Of a DNA stretch of 55,743 bases, positions 7,936-16,957 are shown in pieces. How positions within the stretch are numbered: the stretch's first letter is position 1; the number at the start of each line of letters is the position of its first letter. The position numbers were made by a program, and so were the translations under genes. Under the pieces are notes generated by a model that saw only the letters and a list, made by a program, of their open reading frames with translations, had not been told where the DNA came from and made no database searches. Source of the DNA: Bacteroidales bacterium H4 (lineage in GTDB: Bacteria > Bacteroidota > Bacteroidia > Bacteroidales > Muribaculaceae); contig DAAP01000015.1 in the NCBI GenBank assembly GCA_001701165.1, forward strand, positions 1 to 55,743, written 5' to 3'.

Positions 7936-8637
7936 TCATTGCACCGGGATGACTTTGATGCCGAGTGTGCGGTTCTTGGTCGTGGGTGAGCCTTTTAGAT
8001 ATATCTTACCGGAGCCGAGACCCATAACGGTGAGTTCGTTGGTTACCCAGCAGTCTACCGATCCGGTGCCGTATATCGAACATCGTCCCGTGGTGGCTTT
8101 GATGGTTCCGGCTTCGATAGTTCCGGTCCCGGTGTTGTTTAGCTTGATGGTTTGGGCTTCGCCGGCCAATACCAGATGCCCGTGTCCGGTGGCTATTTTT
8201 CCCTCAACGGTGGTAGCATGAAGCCCGCGTGCAATGAGCGTGCCGTTGCCTACTATGCGTGCCTTGAATGTGGCGGCCGGCGATGGTGTGTCGACGTATA
8301 CGGTTGAGTCTCCGGAATTTTCTACTTTGCTTAGAAAGGCCGAGAATACGGTGACTGTGGGCAGGCGTTGGCGCTGTGCATCGGTGATTTCGTCCGAGAG
8401 CTCGATTTTCAGCTTGTTTTTATTGTTTGAAAACAAAACCATGGATGATATGTCCGGGTCGCAGCTGAAGCGCACGTATCCGGCCGAGTCGGTGTTACAG
8501 CGGTACGTGACATTGATGCCGTTGACCACCTGTAGTTCTTCAAAGGGCTTGACGTTGAGCTCGTAATCTGCTGCGGTAGCAGGTGTGGCCATGGCCAAAG
8601 TGATGGCAGCCGCCAGCGTGACGGCGGCTTTGCGCAT
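7936..8637 (-). CDS. Secreted head-GIN domain (DUF2807) protein
   Basis: This is a secreted single-domain protein of the DUF2807 'putative auto-transporter adhesin, head GIN domain' family. A signal peptide is visible (MRKAAVTLAAAITLAMATPATA), which favours starting at 8637; an in-frame ATG at 8661 adds eight residues. The mature part begins YELNVKPFEELQVVNGINV and continues as repeated short beta strands rich in G-T-G and N (for example LNNTGTGTIEAGTIKATTG), expected to form a right-handed beta fold. Family members are abundant periplasmic or outer-membrane proteins of Bacteroidetes without known function. Confidence 0.85.
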   Translation of the reverse strand: MRKAAVTLAAAITLAMATPATAADYELNVKPFEELQVVNGINVTYRCNTDSAGYVRFSCDPDISSMVLFSNNKNKLKIELSDEITDAQRQRLPTVTVFSAFLSKVENSGDSTVYVDTPSPAATFKARIVGNGTLIARGLHATTVEGKIATGHGHLVLAGEAQTIKLNNTGTGTIEAGTIKATTGRCSIYGTGSVDCWVTNELTVMGLGSGKIYLKGSPTTKNRTLGIKVIPVQ

Positions 8638-8687
8638 AGAGGTGTATAATGTGATGTCCATATATGTTTAGGGCTTGTATTGTTGTG

Positions 8688-9704
8688 TCAGTTATCTTTG
8701 GCCGTATCGCCGTCCATGTCTGTAAGCATTGCTTCTACATCGTCCAGTATTGAGGTCAGTAGTTCCGGCGTGTCGGCACGCAGCATGGCTACGCGCGTGG
8801 GGCGGAACGAGGGAATGCCCTTGAACAAGGGACTCACAGCCAAATGACGTCGTATGTGCAGTATGCCGCGATAGTCATCGATGCGCTCGATGCTTTCGCG
8901 TATCTGCCGTCGCAGTATGGCAAATTTGTCGTGGAGTGTCAGGCCGTCGCCGACCTCGGGATTGCCGCTCAGCAGCGCGTTCTTGATTTGACGAAACACC
9001 CATGGCGCGCCTATGGATGCGCGGCCTACCATAACGGCGTCCACGCCGCTGTCGGCAAAGGCACGTAAGGCTTCGGCTCCGCAGGTGATGTCTCCGTTGC
9101 CTATGACGGGGATGTGCAGGCGCGGATTGGCCTTGACGCGTGCAATCATTTCCCAATCGGCCGTGCCGGTGTACATCTGCGAACGTGTGCGTCCGTGCAC
9201 GGTGATGGCGGCTATGCCGCAATCTTGCAGGGCCTCGGCCAGGTCTACAATGATGCGGTTGTCGTGATCCCATCCGGTGCGGGTTTTTACGGTCACCGGC
9301 AGGTGTACTGCGTCCACTACTGCACGGGTGATTTCAATCATTTTTTGAGGCTCGCGCAACATTCCAGCCCCGGCACCCTTGCCGGCTACTTTCTTGACCG
9401 GACATCCGAAATTGATGTCCAGTATGTCCGGGCCGGCGGCTTCGGCGATTCGAGCGGCTTCGACCATCGCATCCACATCGCGTCCGTAAATCTGTATAGC
9501 CGTGGGCCGCTCGGCATCGTTGATGTGCAATTTGCGTGTCGTGGCTGCGATGTTGCGTATCAGGGCGTCTGCAGATACAAATTCGGTGTAGGTCATATCT
9601 GCCCCCATCTCCTTGCATATCAAGCGGAAGGACGTATCAGTCACGTCTTCCATCGGAGCTAATACGACCGGACGGTCGCCGAGGTCTATGTTGCCTATTT
9701 TCAT
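8688..9704 (-). CDS. dusB: tRNA-dihydrouridine synthase DusB
   Basis: This 338-residue FMN-dependent enzyme reduces uridines in the tRNA D-loop. It has the Dus TIM barrel with APMEDVTDTSFR near residue 16, IQIYGRD, the catalytic-Cys segment DINFGCPVKKVAGKGAG, VTVKTRTGWD, ITVHGRTRSQMYTG, PVIGNGDI and MVGRASIGAPW. The K-G-x-G-A after the catalytic Cys fits the DusB subgroup. It starts at 9704 with MKIGNIDLGDRPVVLAPM, about 87 nt from a TAACTTTG element at 9791-9798, and is the first gene of the dusB/head-GIN/flippase run. Confidence 0.95.
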   Translation of the reverse strand: MKIGNIDLGDRPVVLAPMEDVTDTSFRLICKEMGADMTYTEFVSADALIRNIAATTRKLHINDAERPTAIQIYGRDVDAMVEAARIAEAAGPDILDINFGCPVKKVAGKGAGAGMLREPQKMIEITRAVVDAVHLPVTVKTRTGWDHDNRIIVDLAEALQDCGIAAITVHGRTRSQMYTGTADWEMIARVKANPRLHIPVIGNGDITCGAEALRAFADSGVDAVMVGRASIGAPWVFRQIKNALLSGNPEVGDGLTLHDKFAILRRQIRESIERIDDYRGILHIRRHLAVSPLFKGIPSFRPTRVAMLRADTPELLTSILDDVEAMLTDMDGDTAKDN

Positions 9705-9790
9705 TGTATATGCGGTGTTTGGATGCTACGGTGGATGTCGTTGACGACTTTTTGCCTGTGCCGAAACAATCCTTGCGGCTGTCGTAAAAG

Positions 9791-9798
9791 CAAAGTTA
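9791..9798 (-). promoter_or_regulatory. Putative -7 element for dusB
   Basis: The minus strand reads TAACTTTG, matching the Bacteroidetes -7 consensus, about 87 nt upstream of the dusB ATG. No clear TTG lies at the expected spacing. The gap 9799-9910 also contains two CTATTAGG copies (see findings). Confidence 0.45.
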
Positions 9799-9910
9799 GT
9801 ACTAATTTTTGTAACGGCGTTGAGCGTATGGCGCTATTAGGGTTCTATTAGGACTATTTCACCATTATTAGCGCTTTTCGGGCCAATATATGGCGTGGAT
9901 TGCCCGGGCG

Positions 9911-11083
9911 TCAGCTGAGGCGTCCGAGTAGCGCGATGTCGATGTATTGCCGGGACATCGAGCGTGCCAGATCGGCATTGGTGACGTGGCCCATGCAAGT
10001 GTATACGGCGCGTTGTATTCCGTTTCTGAGGCTGGCGATGCTGTTGACGCCGCGCGTGTCTACAAGGTCGGGCAGCAGGGATATCAGGGCATTGCTTAGG
10101 GCCATGGCCGTGGTGCGTGGCACTACGGCGCTGAGATTGCGGAAACATACGGCGTCATGCGGGCGCGTGTGCGGCCTTTCGGTGTCGGCCAGGTCTACGG
10201 TGTCCATTGTCGCCAAGGGACACATGTCGTAATCGGTGATGTCATAGACCAGGACGCCGCGCTTGGCTGCAGACATGGAAGCAGCCGAAATGATATACGG
10301 CATAGCCGTGGGTGTCAGGATAATAACGTCTGCCATGGCAATTGCGTTTTGTAGCACGTGCGGCTGCATTGCACTGCATATCAGGCGTCCGCCGGCGGCA
10401 TCCATAGCGGCACGCAGCCCATAGGTGTCGTCATCGAATAGGCGCACTGTTGCGCCCAGTCCTAAGGCGGTCGAGGCGGCGGCGCGTGCGGCGATACCAC
10501 TGCCTATGATAACAGCTTCGCATGGCACGATTCCGGCAATTCCGCCGATGAGTATGCCCTTGCCGACGGTGGTGTCGGCGTCCACTTCGGCAAGACGAGT
10601 CGCGGCCATGGTGACGGCTGCACGTCCCGCAATTTCGCCGAGGATGTCACTGAACGGGTGCCGCGTTCCCGAATCTCGAATTTGGCGCATGGATATGGCA
10701 CAGATACGGCGCTCGAGCAGTGCTTTGAGAGCAGCGGCATTATCCACTTGCGGTTCCAAGGTCAGCAGAGTTGCGCCTCGGCGCAGGTGCGCGGCATCTT
10801 CGGCCGAAGGTGCCTCGACGGACACCACGATGTCGCAGTCGAGTGTTTCGGTGCGGTCGGTCAGACGTGCCCCGGCGGCGGCGTAGCGATTGTCCGGATA
10901 GTTGACAAAGACGCCGGCGCCTTGCTGTATACGCACCTCGATGCCGTATTCGCTGATGATGGCGGCGGCTTCGGGTGTCAACGGCAGACGTCGGTCGCGC
11001 ATGGGTGCCGGGATGCCGAGTGTAAGGTGGCGTTGGCGTGATGCTGTCGCTTGCGCTTGTTCTTGCGGTGTGAGTTGTATCAT
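9911..11083 (-). CDS. Divergent alanine dehydrogenase / PNT-alpha family protein
   Basis: This 390-residue protein has the two-domain AlaDH/PNT architecture: an N-terminal catalytic-like domain (LGIPAPMRDRRLPLTPEAA, residues 22-40) and a Rossmann domain with AVIIGSGIAARAA (190-202) ending in acidic residues (FDDD) suited to NAD. By eye the residues that align with the catalytic Lys and His of alanine dehydrogenase are absent: the VKEP position reads VEAP, and the TYLHLAAD stretch reads LTLEPQVD. The protein may therefore not be a functional alanine dehydrogenase. It lies 13 nt downstream of aroK at the end of the topA series. Fold is likely, reaction uncertain. Confidence 0.75.
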   Translation of the reverse strand: MIQLTPQEQAQATASRQRHLTLGIPAPMRDRRLPLTPEAAAIISEYGIEVRIQQGAGVFVNYPDNRYAAAGARLTDRTETLDCDIVVSVEAPSAEDAAHLRRGATLLTLEPQVDNAAALKALLERRICAISMRQIRDSGTRHPFSDILGEIAGRAAVTMAATRLAEVDADTTVGKGILIGGIAGIVPCEAVIIGSGIAARAAASTALGLGATVRLFDDDTYGLRAAMDAAGGRLICSAMQPHVLQNAIAMADVIILTPTAMPYIISAASMSAAKRGVLVYDITDYDMCPLATMDTVDLADTERPHTRPHDAVCFRNLSAVVPRTTAMALSNALISLLPDLVDTRGVNSIASLRNGIQRAVYTCMGHVTNADLARSMSRQYIDIALLGRLS

Positions 11084-11096
11084 GGCTGTCAGGGCG

Positions 11097-11729
11097 TTAG
11101 GAGTAGATTATGGTGTCTATGAATAGTCGGACGGAAGCGGCTACTTGTTCGGCGTCTTCGAGGTGCGAGCTGTCGAAACGTGCGTGGGCGCGTCCGTAGC
11201 TGTCGCTGCGTTGCGCCAGAGTCTGATGCACGTAGCGGCGCAATTGTTCCGAATCTAAATTGCGTACCAGCGGGCGGCTGTCGCCGTATATTGTCAAACG
11301 GCGCACCAGACAATCCTCATCGGCGTCAAGCCATACGACAGTGCCGCCTTGGAGCATCACGTCCATATTGTCTGCATAGCAGGGTGTGCCGCCGCCGCAG
11401 GCGATTATGACCGAGGGCGCGGCCTGAGAGACCATGTCCGTTGTGCCTGGCTTGGATGCAACTGATGTGCCGGCTTTGAGGCGTGTCCCATCATCTGTCG
11501 AAGCCTGTACGATGGAGCGGAGTGTCTCGGTCTCGAGGGCGCGGAATGTCGCTTCGCCTTGTCGGGCAAAAATTTCGTTGACGCTGTCGGCACCGGCGCG
11601 GCGGCAAATTTCATCGTCAAGGTCGGAAAAAGGTATGCCCATGGACGTGGCCAGAGCCTGTCCCAGAGTGGTCTTGCCGCAGCCCATAAATCCCACCAAA
11701 AACAGAGGACGTCCGCTGCGGCAGGTCAT
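11097..11729 (-). CDS. aroK: Shikimate kinase
   Basis: AroK phosphorylates shikimate at O3 with ATP. The P-loop is GFMGCGKTT (13-21), the shikimate-binding Asp is in SDLDDEI (35-41), the FR motif is ATFRALE (60-66), GGG is at 112-114 and the lid follows around IYGDSRPLV. At 210 residues it is longer than the usual 170-180. The excess is mainly a Ser/Thr/Gly-rich insertion at about residues 76-104, between the FR helix and the GGG strand. The start overlaps the mscL stop by 4 nt (11726-11729). The second shikimate gene in the window, aroB, is far away at 49207. Confidence 0.94.
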   Translation of the reverse strand: MTCRSGRPLFLVGFMGCGKTTLGQALATSMGIPFSDLDDEICRRAGADSVNEIFARQGEATFRALETETLRSIVQASTDDGTRLKAGTSVASKPGTTDMVSQAAPSVIIACGGGTPCYADNMDVMLQGGTVVWLDADEDCLVRRLTIYGDSRPLVRNLDSEQLRRYVHQTLAQRSDSYGRAHARFDSSHLEDAEQVAASVRLFIDTIIYS

Positions 11730-12154
11730 TGCTTATTCTGTTTGGCCAGTAGGTCGCGTATCTCGGTGAGCAGTTGTTCCTGTGTCGGTCCGGCGGGTGC
11801 GGCGGGCGTCTCCTGTGCAGCTTCCTTTTGGCGGCGCAGGCGGTTGATGACCTTGATGGCCAAGAATATGCAGAAGGCTACGATGAGGAAGTCGACGATG
11901 GTTTGTACGAAGGCGCCCCAGGTGATGGCCACTTCCGGAATGACTTCTTCGCCTTGGGTGACGGCGTCTTTGATGACAAATTTGTAGTCGCTGAAATTGA
12001 CTCCGCCGGTGAGTACGCCGATGACGGGCATAATGATGTCGTTGACCAGAGAGGTGACAATTTTGCCGAAGGCTGCGCCGATGATTACACCGACGGCCAT
12101 GTCTACTACATTGCCTTTGATGGCAAATTCCTTGAATTCAGAAAAGAATTTCAT
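11726..12154 (-). CDS. mscL: Large-conductance mechanosensitive channel MscL
   Basis: MscL is a homopentameric inner-membrane channel that opens under high membrane tension and releases solutes on osmotic downshock. The 142-residue protein has the canonical N-terminal amphipathic helix (MKFFSEFKEFAIKGNVVDMA), TM1 (VGVIIGAAFGKIVTSLVNDI), a periplasmic loop, TM2 (VDFLIVAFCIFLAIKVI) and a charged cytoplasmic helix ending TEIRDLLAKQNKQ. It lies 12 nt downstream of rsmD and overlaps aroK, so it appears to be expressed within this mixed operon. Confidence 0.97.
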   Translation of the reverse strand: MKFFSEFKEFAIKGNVVDMAVGVIIGAAFGKIVTSLVNDIIMPVIGVLTGGVNFSDYKFVIKDAVTQGEEVIPEVAITWGAFVQTIVDFLIVAFCIFLAIKVINRLRRQKEAAQETPAAPAGPTQEQLLTEIRDLLAKQNKQ

Positions 12155-12166
12155 AACTATGTATAT

Positions 12167-12730
12167 TTATTCCGCCGATGTGTCGTCGCCGGCAGGCATG
12201 CTGAAAAATGAGAAATTGACTGCTCCGTAGGTTCGATGGTCGCAGAAGTGCGGCAATTCGGAAAAGTCGTACTTGTCCGAGTGTTCGATGATGAACAGAC
12301 TTCCCGGATGCAACAGTCGACCGGCGAGGACTTTGGCCGGGATGTCTCCGAAGCCGGGGAGATTGTAGGGAGGATCGGCAAATACGATGTCGTAGGCAGT
12401 GGTCGCAGTGTCGATGAAGCGCATCGCATCGCCGCGTATGATGGTTATATCGTCTTGGCATCCGAGCTGTCGGGCAACATCGTTGATGAAACGTGTCTGC
12501 GGCGCGGCCTTTTCCACGGCAGTGGCGTGTGCGGCGCCGCGGCTTAGCATCTCGAAGGTGATGGCGCCTGTGCCGGCAAAGAGGTCCAGCGTGGTGGCGC
12601 CTTCGATGTCTGTGATGCCGCGCAGGATGTTGAAGAGGTTTTCGCGTGCCATGTCAGTGGTGGGGCGGGCAACGATGCCGCCGGGCACGCTGAAGCGTCG
12701 TCGCCCGTATTTTCCGGAGATTATTCGCAT
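12167..12730 (-). CDS. rsmD: 16S rRNA (guanine(966)-N(2))-methyltransferase RsmD
   Basis: RsmD methylates G966 of 16S rRNA during 30S assembly using SAM. The 187-residue protein has the family start MRIISGKYGRRRF, the TDMARENLFNIL helix, SAM motif I LDLFAGTGAITFE (48-60) and the catalytic DPPY motif (119-122). The frame is open upstream to 12880, but the ATG at 12730 gives the exact family N-terminus, and the upstream part overlaps DUF3822 coding sequence. It overlaps the DUF3822 gene by 10 nt; the DUF3822-rsmD pair is typical for Bacteroidetes. Confidence 0.95.
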   Translation of the reverse strand: MRIISGKYGRRRFSVPGGIVARPTTDMARENLFNILRGITDIEGATTLDLFAGTGAITFEMLSRGAAHATAVEKAAPQTRFINDVARQLGCQDDITIIRGDAMRFIDTATTAYDIVFADPPYNLPGFGDIPAKVLAGRLLHPGSLFIIEHSDKYDFSELPHFCDHRTYGAVNFSFFSMPAGDDTSAE

Positions 12731-13533
12731 AGTGTCAGGCTTAGTAGTTCGAAGGGCACTTGTGCGGCCTCGGCGCCCAGATGTAGTGCTGTGGTGGGGA
12801 ATATAACGGGCATGACAAAATTTACATAAGGCTTGAGCCGCGCCATCAGGCGGTCGCGTAAGGCAGCTTCGCCGCTGCACATCATGCGGTCGTTGTCGGC
12901 ATCGAATCCCAGGTCCTTGGCGGCGGCCAGGGCGTAATATACAGCGTCATCATCGCCGCCGGCGGTGGCAAAGGTGTTGGCCATGGATAGCCCCTTGCCG
13001 TCAAATGCTATGATGTCTACGGCATCGGCACGTCTGTGTATGTGCATTTTTCCGGCATTTCCCAGCAGTCGTCCGCAGGCCTCGAAGTAGCGTGTCAGCG
13101 GCACCATGCGGTGCATGATGCGTGCTTGAACGAAGGTGCGGCGCAGAAAGCCTTCGAGTGCCGGTTCTATGAACATTGCCGCGAAGGCCTCGCCTCCGTC
13201 GTCCCCGTGGAATGGTGGCACTTCTGCACAGGTGCATACGACGTTGAGCCGTTCGGAGGGGTACAGGCTGTCGGCGATGTCGCGCATGGCGGCGGCGTCT
13301 TCGGCTACGGAGCGCGGCACTATGGTGTAGCGCTCCGTGTCGATGTACACGTCTATGGCATCGTAGTCGTCCGTAAGTTCGGGGTGCGTGTATATGGCGT
13401 CTTCGACAGATTTGACGTAAGATGCTGCCGTAGTCATGGGTGCGGTGATGCGTTGCAGCGACTCCTCGACTGCCGGGTCAAAGTTTATGGCGTCGATAGA
13501 GTCCCGGTTTAGCAAAATATTGAGGCGTTGCAC
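12721..13533 (-). CDS. DUF3822 family protein
   Basis: This is a 270-residue cytosolic protein of the Bacteroidetes-specific DUF3822 family. There are no membrane segments or recognisable catalytic motifs. The two halves (roughly 1-135 and 140-270) look like the duplicated actin-like/ASKHA-type halves suggested for the family, but I cannot verify that from sequence alone. Its tight linkage with rsmD is conserved and is the best clue, hinting at an RNA-modification or housekeeping link. It ends 10 nt inside rsmD and starts 60 nt after the rluA stop. Confidence 0.8.
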   Translation of the reverse strand: MQRLNILLNRDSIDAINFDPAVEESLQRITAPMTTAASYVKSVEDAIYTHPELTDDYDAIDVYIDTERYTIVPRSVAEDAAAMRDIADSLYPSERLNVVCTCAEVPPFHGDDGGEAFAAMFIEPALEGFLRRTFVQARIMHRMVPLTRYFEACGRLLGNAGKMHIHRRADAVDIIAFDGKGLSMANTFATAGGDDDAVYYALAAAKDLGFDADNDRMMCSGEAALRDRLMARLKPYVNFVMPVIFPTTALHLGAEAAQVPFELLSLTLCE

Positions 13534-13593
13534 GGTATGTCGTTTTTGGGGAGGGGTGGGATATTGAAATCAAGCGGTGTGTGTTGAATGTCT

Positions 13594-14529
13594 TCACACG
13601 AGGCTGTTGAAGGATGCCGGCAGCGGAATGCTGAAATTCATATCTTTGTGCGTCATCGGATGTACAAAGCGCAGCGTGCGGGCATGCAGTGCCAGACGGT
13701 GTATGGGCGAGGTCTTGGCGCCGTAGCGACGGTCGCCGGCAATGGGCGTGCCCATGTCGTGCATGTGTACGCGTATCTGATTTTTGCGTCCGGTGTCAAG
13801 GCTGACGTCCACCAGCGAGTATCCGTTGCGGCTTTTAAGGACTTTGTATCGTGTCACGGCTTCCAGACCCTTGGGGTCATCGGTGCTGTACATTAGATGC
13901 TGCGCGTTTTCCAGCAGCCGGCTGCGGCGGACGCCTTCGGCCGGTTCGGGGCAGCCTTCAACGATGGCGGCGTAGCGGCGGTCCAGTACCATGTTGTTCC
14001 AATTATGTTGCATCGCCTCTTTGGCCTTGATGTTTTTGGCAAAGAGCATCAAACCGGAGGTGTGCTGGTCCAGGCGGTGGACTATAAAGAGTTTATTGGC
14101 GGGGTTGAGCCTTTTGAGGTAGTCGCGCAGTATCGAGTATGCCGTACCTTCCTTTTTGTTATCCGTTCCGACACTGAGCAGGCCGTAGCCCTTGTTTACT
14201 ACGATTATATCATCGTCCTCGTAGATTATGCGAAGGCGCGGATTGGACAGTGTCTGCCACGGGCGCGAGAAGTTGATGCTTATCGTCTGTCCCGGGGCTA
14301 CGGGGATGTCAAACTGGTTGGTGACAGTGCCTTCCAGTCGTATTTGGTCGTACTTGAGCAGTGCCTTGACGGCGGTGCGGGACAGTTGCGGCAGGTTGGA
14401 ACGCAGGAATTCGAGCAGCGGTATCGGTTGGTCCGAGGTGTTGGCCAGTTCCGAGATGTTGTCTTGCCGCATGTGCCCGCGTCCGGTGTGTGTGCCGGGT
14501 TTATATGCCTGTGGTTTGTTGTGGCTCAT
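13594..14529 (-). CDS. RluA-family pseudouridine synthase
   Basis: This 311-residue enzyme isomerises uridine to pseudouridine in rRNA or tRNA. An S4-like RNA-binding domain (about 36-90, LLEFLRSNLPQLSRTAVKALL) precedes the catalytic domain. The catalytic motif HRLDQHTSGLML (151-162) holds Asp154, and TGRKNQIRVHM is the later RluA motif. Target uridines cannot be told; RluA/RluC/RluD paralogues share these motifs. The N-terminal 20 residues are basic and variable, so a start at Met20 is possible. Its start overlaps the topA stop by 4 nt. Confidence 0.92.
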   Translation of the reverse strand: MSHNKPQAYKPGTHTGRGHMRQDNISELANTSDQPIPLLEFLRSNLPQLSRTAVKALLKYDQIRLEGTVTNQFDIPVAPGQTISINFSRPWQTLSNPRLRIIYEDDDIIVVNKGYGLLSVGTDNKKEGTAYSILRDYLKRLNPANKLFIVHRLDQHTSGLMLFAKNIKAKEAMQHNWNNMVLDRRYAAIVEGCPEPAEGVRRSRLLENAQHLMYSTDDPKGLEAVTRYKVLKSRNGYSLVDVSLDTGRKNQIRVHMHDMGTPIAGDRRYGAKTSPIHRLALHARTLRFVHPMTHKDMNFSIPLPASFNSLV

Positions 14530-16877
14530 TTCGTTGTCTTTTTACGGGTGGTGGCGCGACGGGTGTTGCGCTTAGGCGCGGCCGCAGGTGTATTGACCAC
14601 TTCCAGTGCTTGCTCGAGGGTCATTTCGGCAGCTGTTTCGGGTGTCGTTCCGCGTGGCAGTTTGTAGTTTGAGCCTTTGTATGCGATGTACGGGCCGAAG
14701 CGTCCGCGCAGAATTTGCAGCTCGGGTTCTTGGTCGAAGGTGCGCAGCACGCGGTTGGCATCCTCGGTGCGCTTGGCTTCTATCAATTCAATGGCGCGGC
14801 TAAGTGTGACGGCGGCCGGGGCTTCGTCCTTGGGTATGGATACGTACTTGTTGTCGTGGCGCACATACGGACCGAAGCGTCCGATGCCTACGCTGACGTC
14901 CTTGTCCTCGAAGGTGCCCAGTGTGCGTGGAAAGTCGAATAGGTGGAGAGCCTCGTCCAGGGTTATGGTTTCGAGACTTTGTCCTTTGAGCAGCGAGGCA
15001 AAGCGTGGTTTGTTGTCGCTGTCGTTGCTTCCTATTTGGACCAGAGGTCCGAATCGGCCGATTTTGACGCTCACCGGTTCGCCGGATGCGGGGTCGGTAC
15101 CTAATAATCGTTCGCCCACCTTGTGTTCCAGACGCATGTCCATGACTTCCTCGACTTTGGGGTGAAACTTGTTGTAGAATGTCTCCATCTGGCTGTTCCA
15201 TTGCATCTTACCGTCAGCTATGGCGTCGAATTTTTGCTCAATTCCGGCGGTGAAGTTGTAGTCAAGGATGTTGGGAAAATACATGGTGAGGAAGCTGTTG
15301 ACAACCACACCTATGTCGGTGGGCATCAGTTTGCCCTTGTCCGCGCCGTAGGTCTCGGTGTGAGTGGCTTCGGTGATGTTGCCGTCGGCATCCATGGTCA
15401 GGGTCTTGATGTCTCGCTGTGCTCCGGCGCTCTCGCCTTTGGTGACGTAGTCGCGTGCCTGAATGGTGGAGATGGTGGGCGCATATGTCGAGGGACGACC
15501 TATTCCGAGTTCTTCCATTTTCTTGACTAGAGAGGCTTCGGTATAGCGAGGCGGCTGCTGGGTATATCGTTCTGTGGCTGTGAGGCTTTCGTTGGTGACG
15601 TAGTCGCCCGCAGCCATTGCCGGGAGTATGTCCGTGTCTTCTGTATTGTCGGCGATGTCATCGTGGCTTTCGATGTATACTCTGAGAAATCCGTCGAATT
15701 TGACAACCTCGCCCGAGGCGGTAAATCGCTCGGCACTGCCGGCGGGAGTGATGTCTACTACGGTTTTCTCGATTTGGGCGTCAGCCATTTGGGATGCTAC
15801 CGTGCGCTTCCATATCAGATCATAGAGGCGGCGTTCCTGCGCGGTGCCTTCGATGGTGTGCCGGTCTATATATGTGGGGCGTATAGCCTCATGGGCCTCC
15901 TGGGCGCCCTTGCTGCTGGTGTGGTAATGGCGCTGCTTGAGGTATTCTTTGCCGTGGGATGTGGTGATTTCTTGCGCGATGGCCGCCAGTGCCACTTGTG
16001 AGAGGTTGAGCGAGTCGGTACGCATGTATGTGATAAGTCCGTTTTCGTAGAGCTTCTGCGCCACCATCATTGTTTGTGCAACGGTCATGCCAAGTTTACG
16101 CAAGGCTTCCTGTTGCAGTGTGGAGGTGGTGAAGGGTGCTGCCGGGGACTTTTTCAGTGGATGGACGTTGACGCCGGTAATCGAATAGGTGGTATGTGCG
16201 CAGCCTTGAAGGAGGTCGCGTGCCTCGGCCTCGTCGCTTAAGCGTCGGGCGAGTTCGGCACGGAAGCTCGCGCCGTCGCCGGTGGCAAAGATGCCGGTGA
16301 GGCGGAAGTATCTGTCGGGCTTGAAGGCCTTGATTTCCTGTTCGCGCTCAACGATGAGTCGCACGGCAACGCTTTGCACGCGACCGGCCGACAACCCGGG
16401 CTTGATTTTGCGCCACAGTACGGGCGACAGCTCAAAGCCGACGATGCGGTCAAGCACGCGGCGTGCCTGCTGTGCATCTACGAGGTTCATATCTATGGTG
16501 CGCGGCTGCTTGATGGCGTCGAGAATGGCGCCTTTGGTGATTTCGTGGAACACTATGCGTCGTGTGGTCTTGGGATCGAGACCCAGAACTTCGCTCAGAT
16601 GCCATGCTATGGCCTCTCCTTCGCGGTCTTCATCAGATGCCAACCACACGGTTTGTGCCTCCTTGGCGGCGCGGCGCAGCTCGCTTACGAGATTCTTCTT
16701 GTCATCCGGGATTTCGTAGATGGGCTCAAAACCATTGTCGACATCGATGCTGAAACTATGTTTTTTCAGGTCGCGGATATGCCCGTAGCTGGACATGACC
16801 TTATAGTCGTTGCCTAAGAACTTTTCGATGGTTTTTGCTTTGGCGGGAGACTCGACTATGACGAGATTTTTCAACAT
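14526..16877 (-). CDS. topA: DNA topoisomerase I (type IA)
   Basis: TopA relaxes negative supercoils through a 5'-phosphotyrosine intermediate. The 783-residue protein has the Toprim domain at the start (VIVESPAKAKTIEKFLG, DEDREGEA with Asp82/Asp84) and the catalytic Tyr284 in GLITYMRTDS. The C-terminal third has several TopoI-C repeats (IGRFGPLVQIG, IGRFGPYVRHD, LRGRFGPYIAYKG) in place of four-Cys zinc fingers. It closes with a Lys/Arg/Thr-rich tail that should bind DNA. The start at 16877 gives the family N-terminus MLKNLVIVESPAK. A well-formed promoter lies at 16958-16990. Confidence 0.97.
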   Translation of the reverse strand: MLKNLVIVESPAKAKTIEKFLGNDYKVMSSYGHIRDLKKHSFSIDVDNGFEPIYEIPDDKKNLVSELRRAAKEAQTVWLASDEDREGEAIAWHLSEVLGLDPKTTRRIVFHEITKGAILDAIKQPRTIDMNLVDAQQARRVLDRIVGFELSPVLWRKIKPGLSAGRVQSVAVRLIVEREQEIKAFKPDRYFRLTGIFATGDGASFRAELARRLSDEAEARDLLQGCAHTTYSITGVNVHPLKKSPAAPFTTSTLQQEALRKLGMTVAQTMMVAQKLYENGLITYMRTDSLNLSQVALAAIAQEITTSHGKEYLKQRHYHTSSKGAQEAHEAIRPTYIDRHTIEGTAQERRLYDLIWKRTVASQMADAQIEKTVVDITPAGSAERFTASGEVVKFDGFLRVYIESHDDIADNTEDTDILPAMAAGDYVTNESLTATERYTQQPPRYTEASLVKKMEELGIGRPSTYAPTISTIQARDYVTKGESAGAQRDIKTLTMDADGNITEATHTETYGADKGKLMPTDIGVVVNSFLTMYFPNILDYNFTAGIEQKFDAIADGKMQWNSQMETFYNKFHPKVEEVMDMRLEHKVGERLLGTDPASGEPVSVKIGRFGPLVQIGSNDSDNKPRFASLLKGQSLETITLDEALHLFDFPRTLGTFEDKDVSVGIGRFGPYVRHDNKYVSIPKDEAPAAVTLSRAIELIEAKRTEDANRVLRTFDQEPELQILRGRFGPYIAYKGSNYKLPRGTTPETAAEMTLEQALEVVNTPAAAPKRNTRRATTRKKTTK

Positions 16878-16957
16878 GTCGTATTGATATAAATAGGTGT
16901 TTGTTCGTGAATATGTCCAAAGGCCGGAGCGGATGCCCGTCCCGGCTTTTCGGTCGG

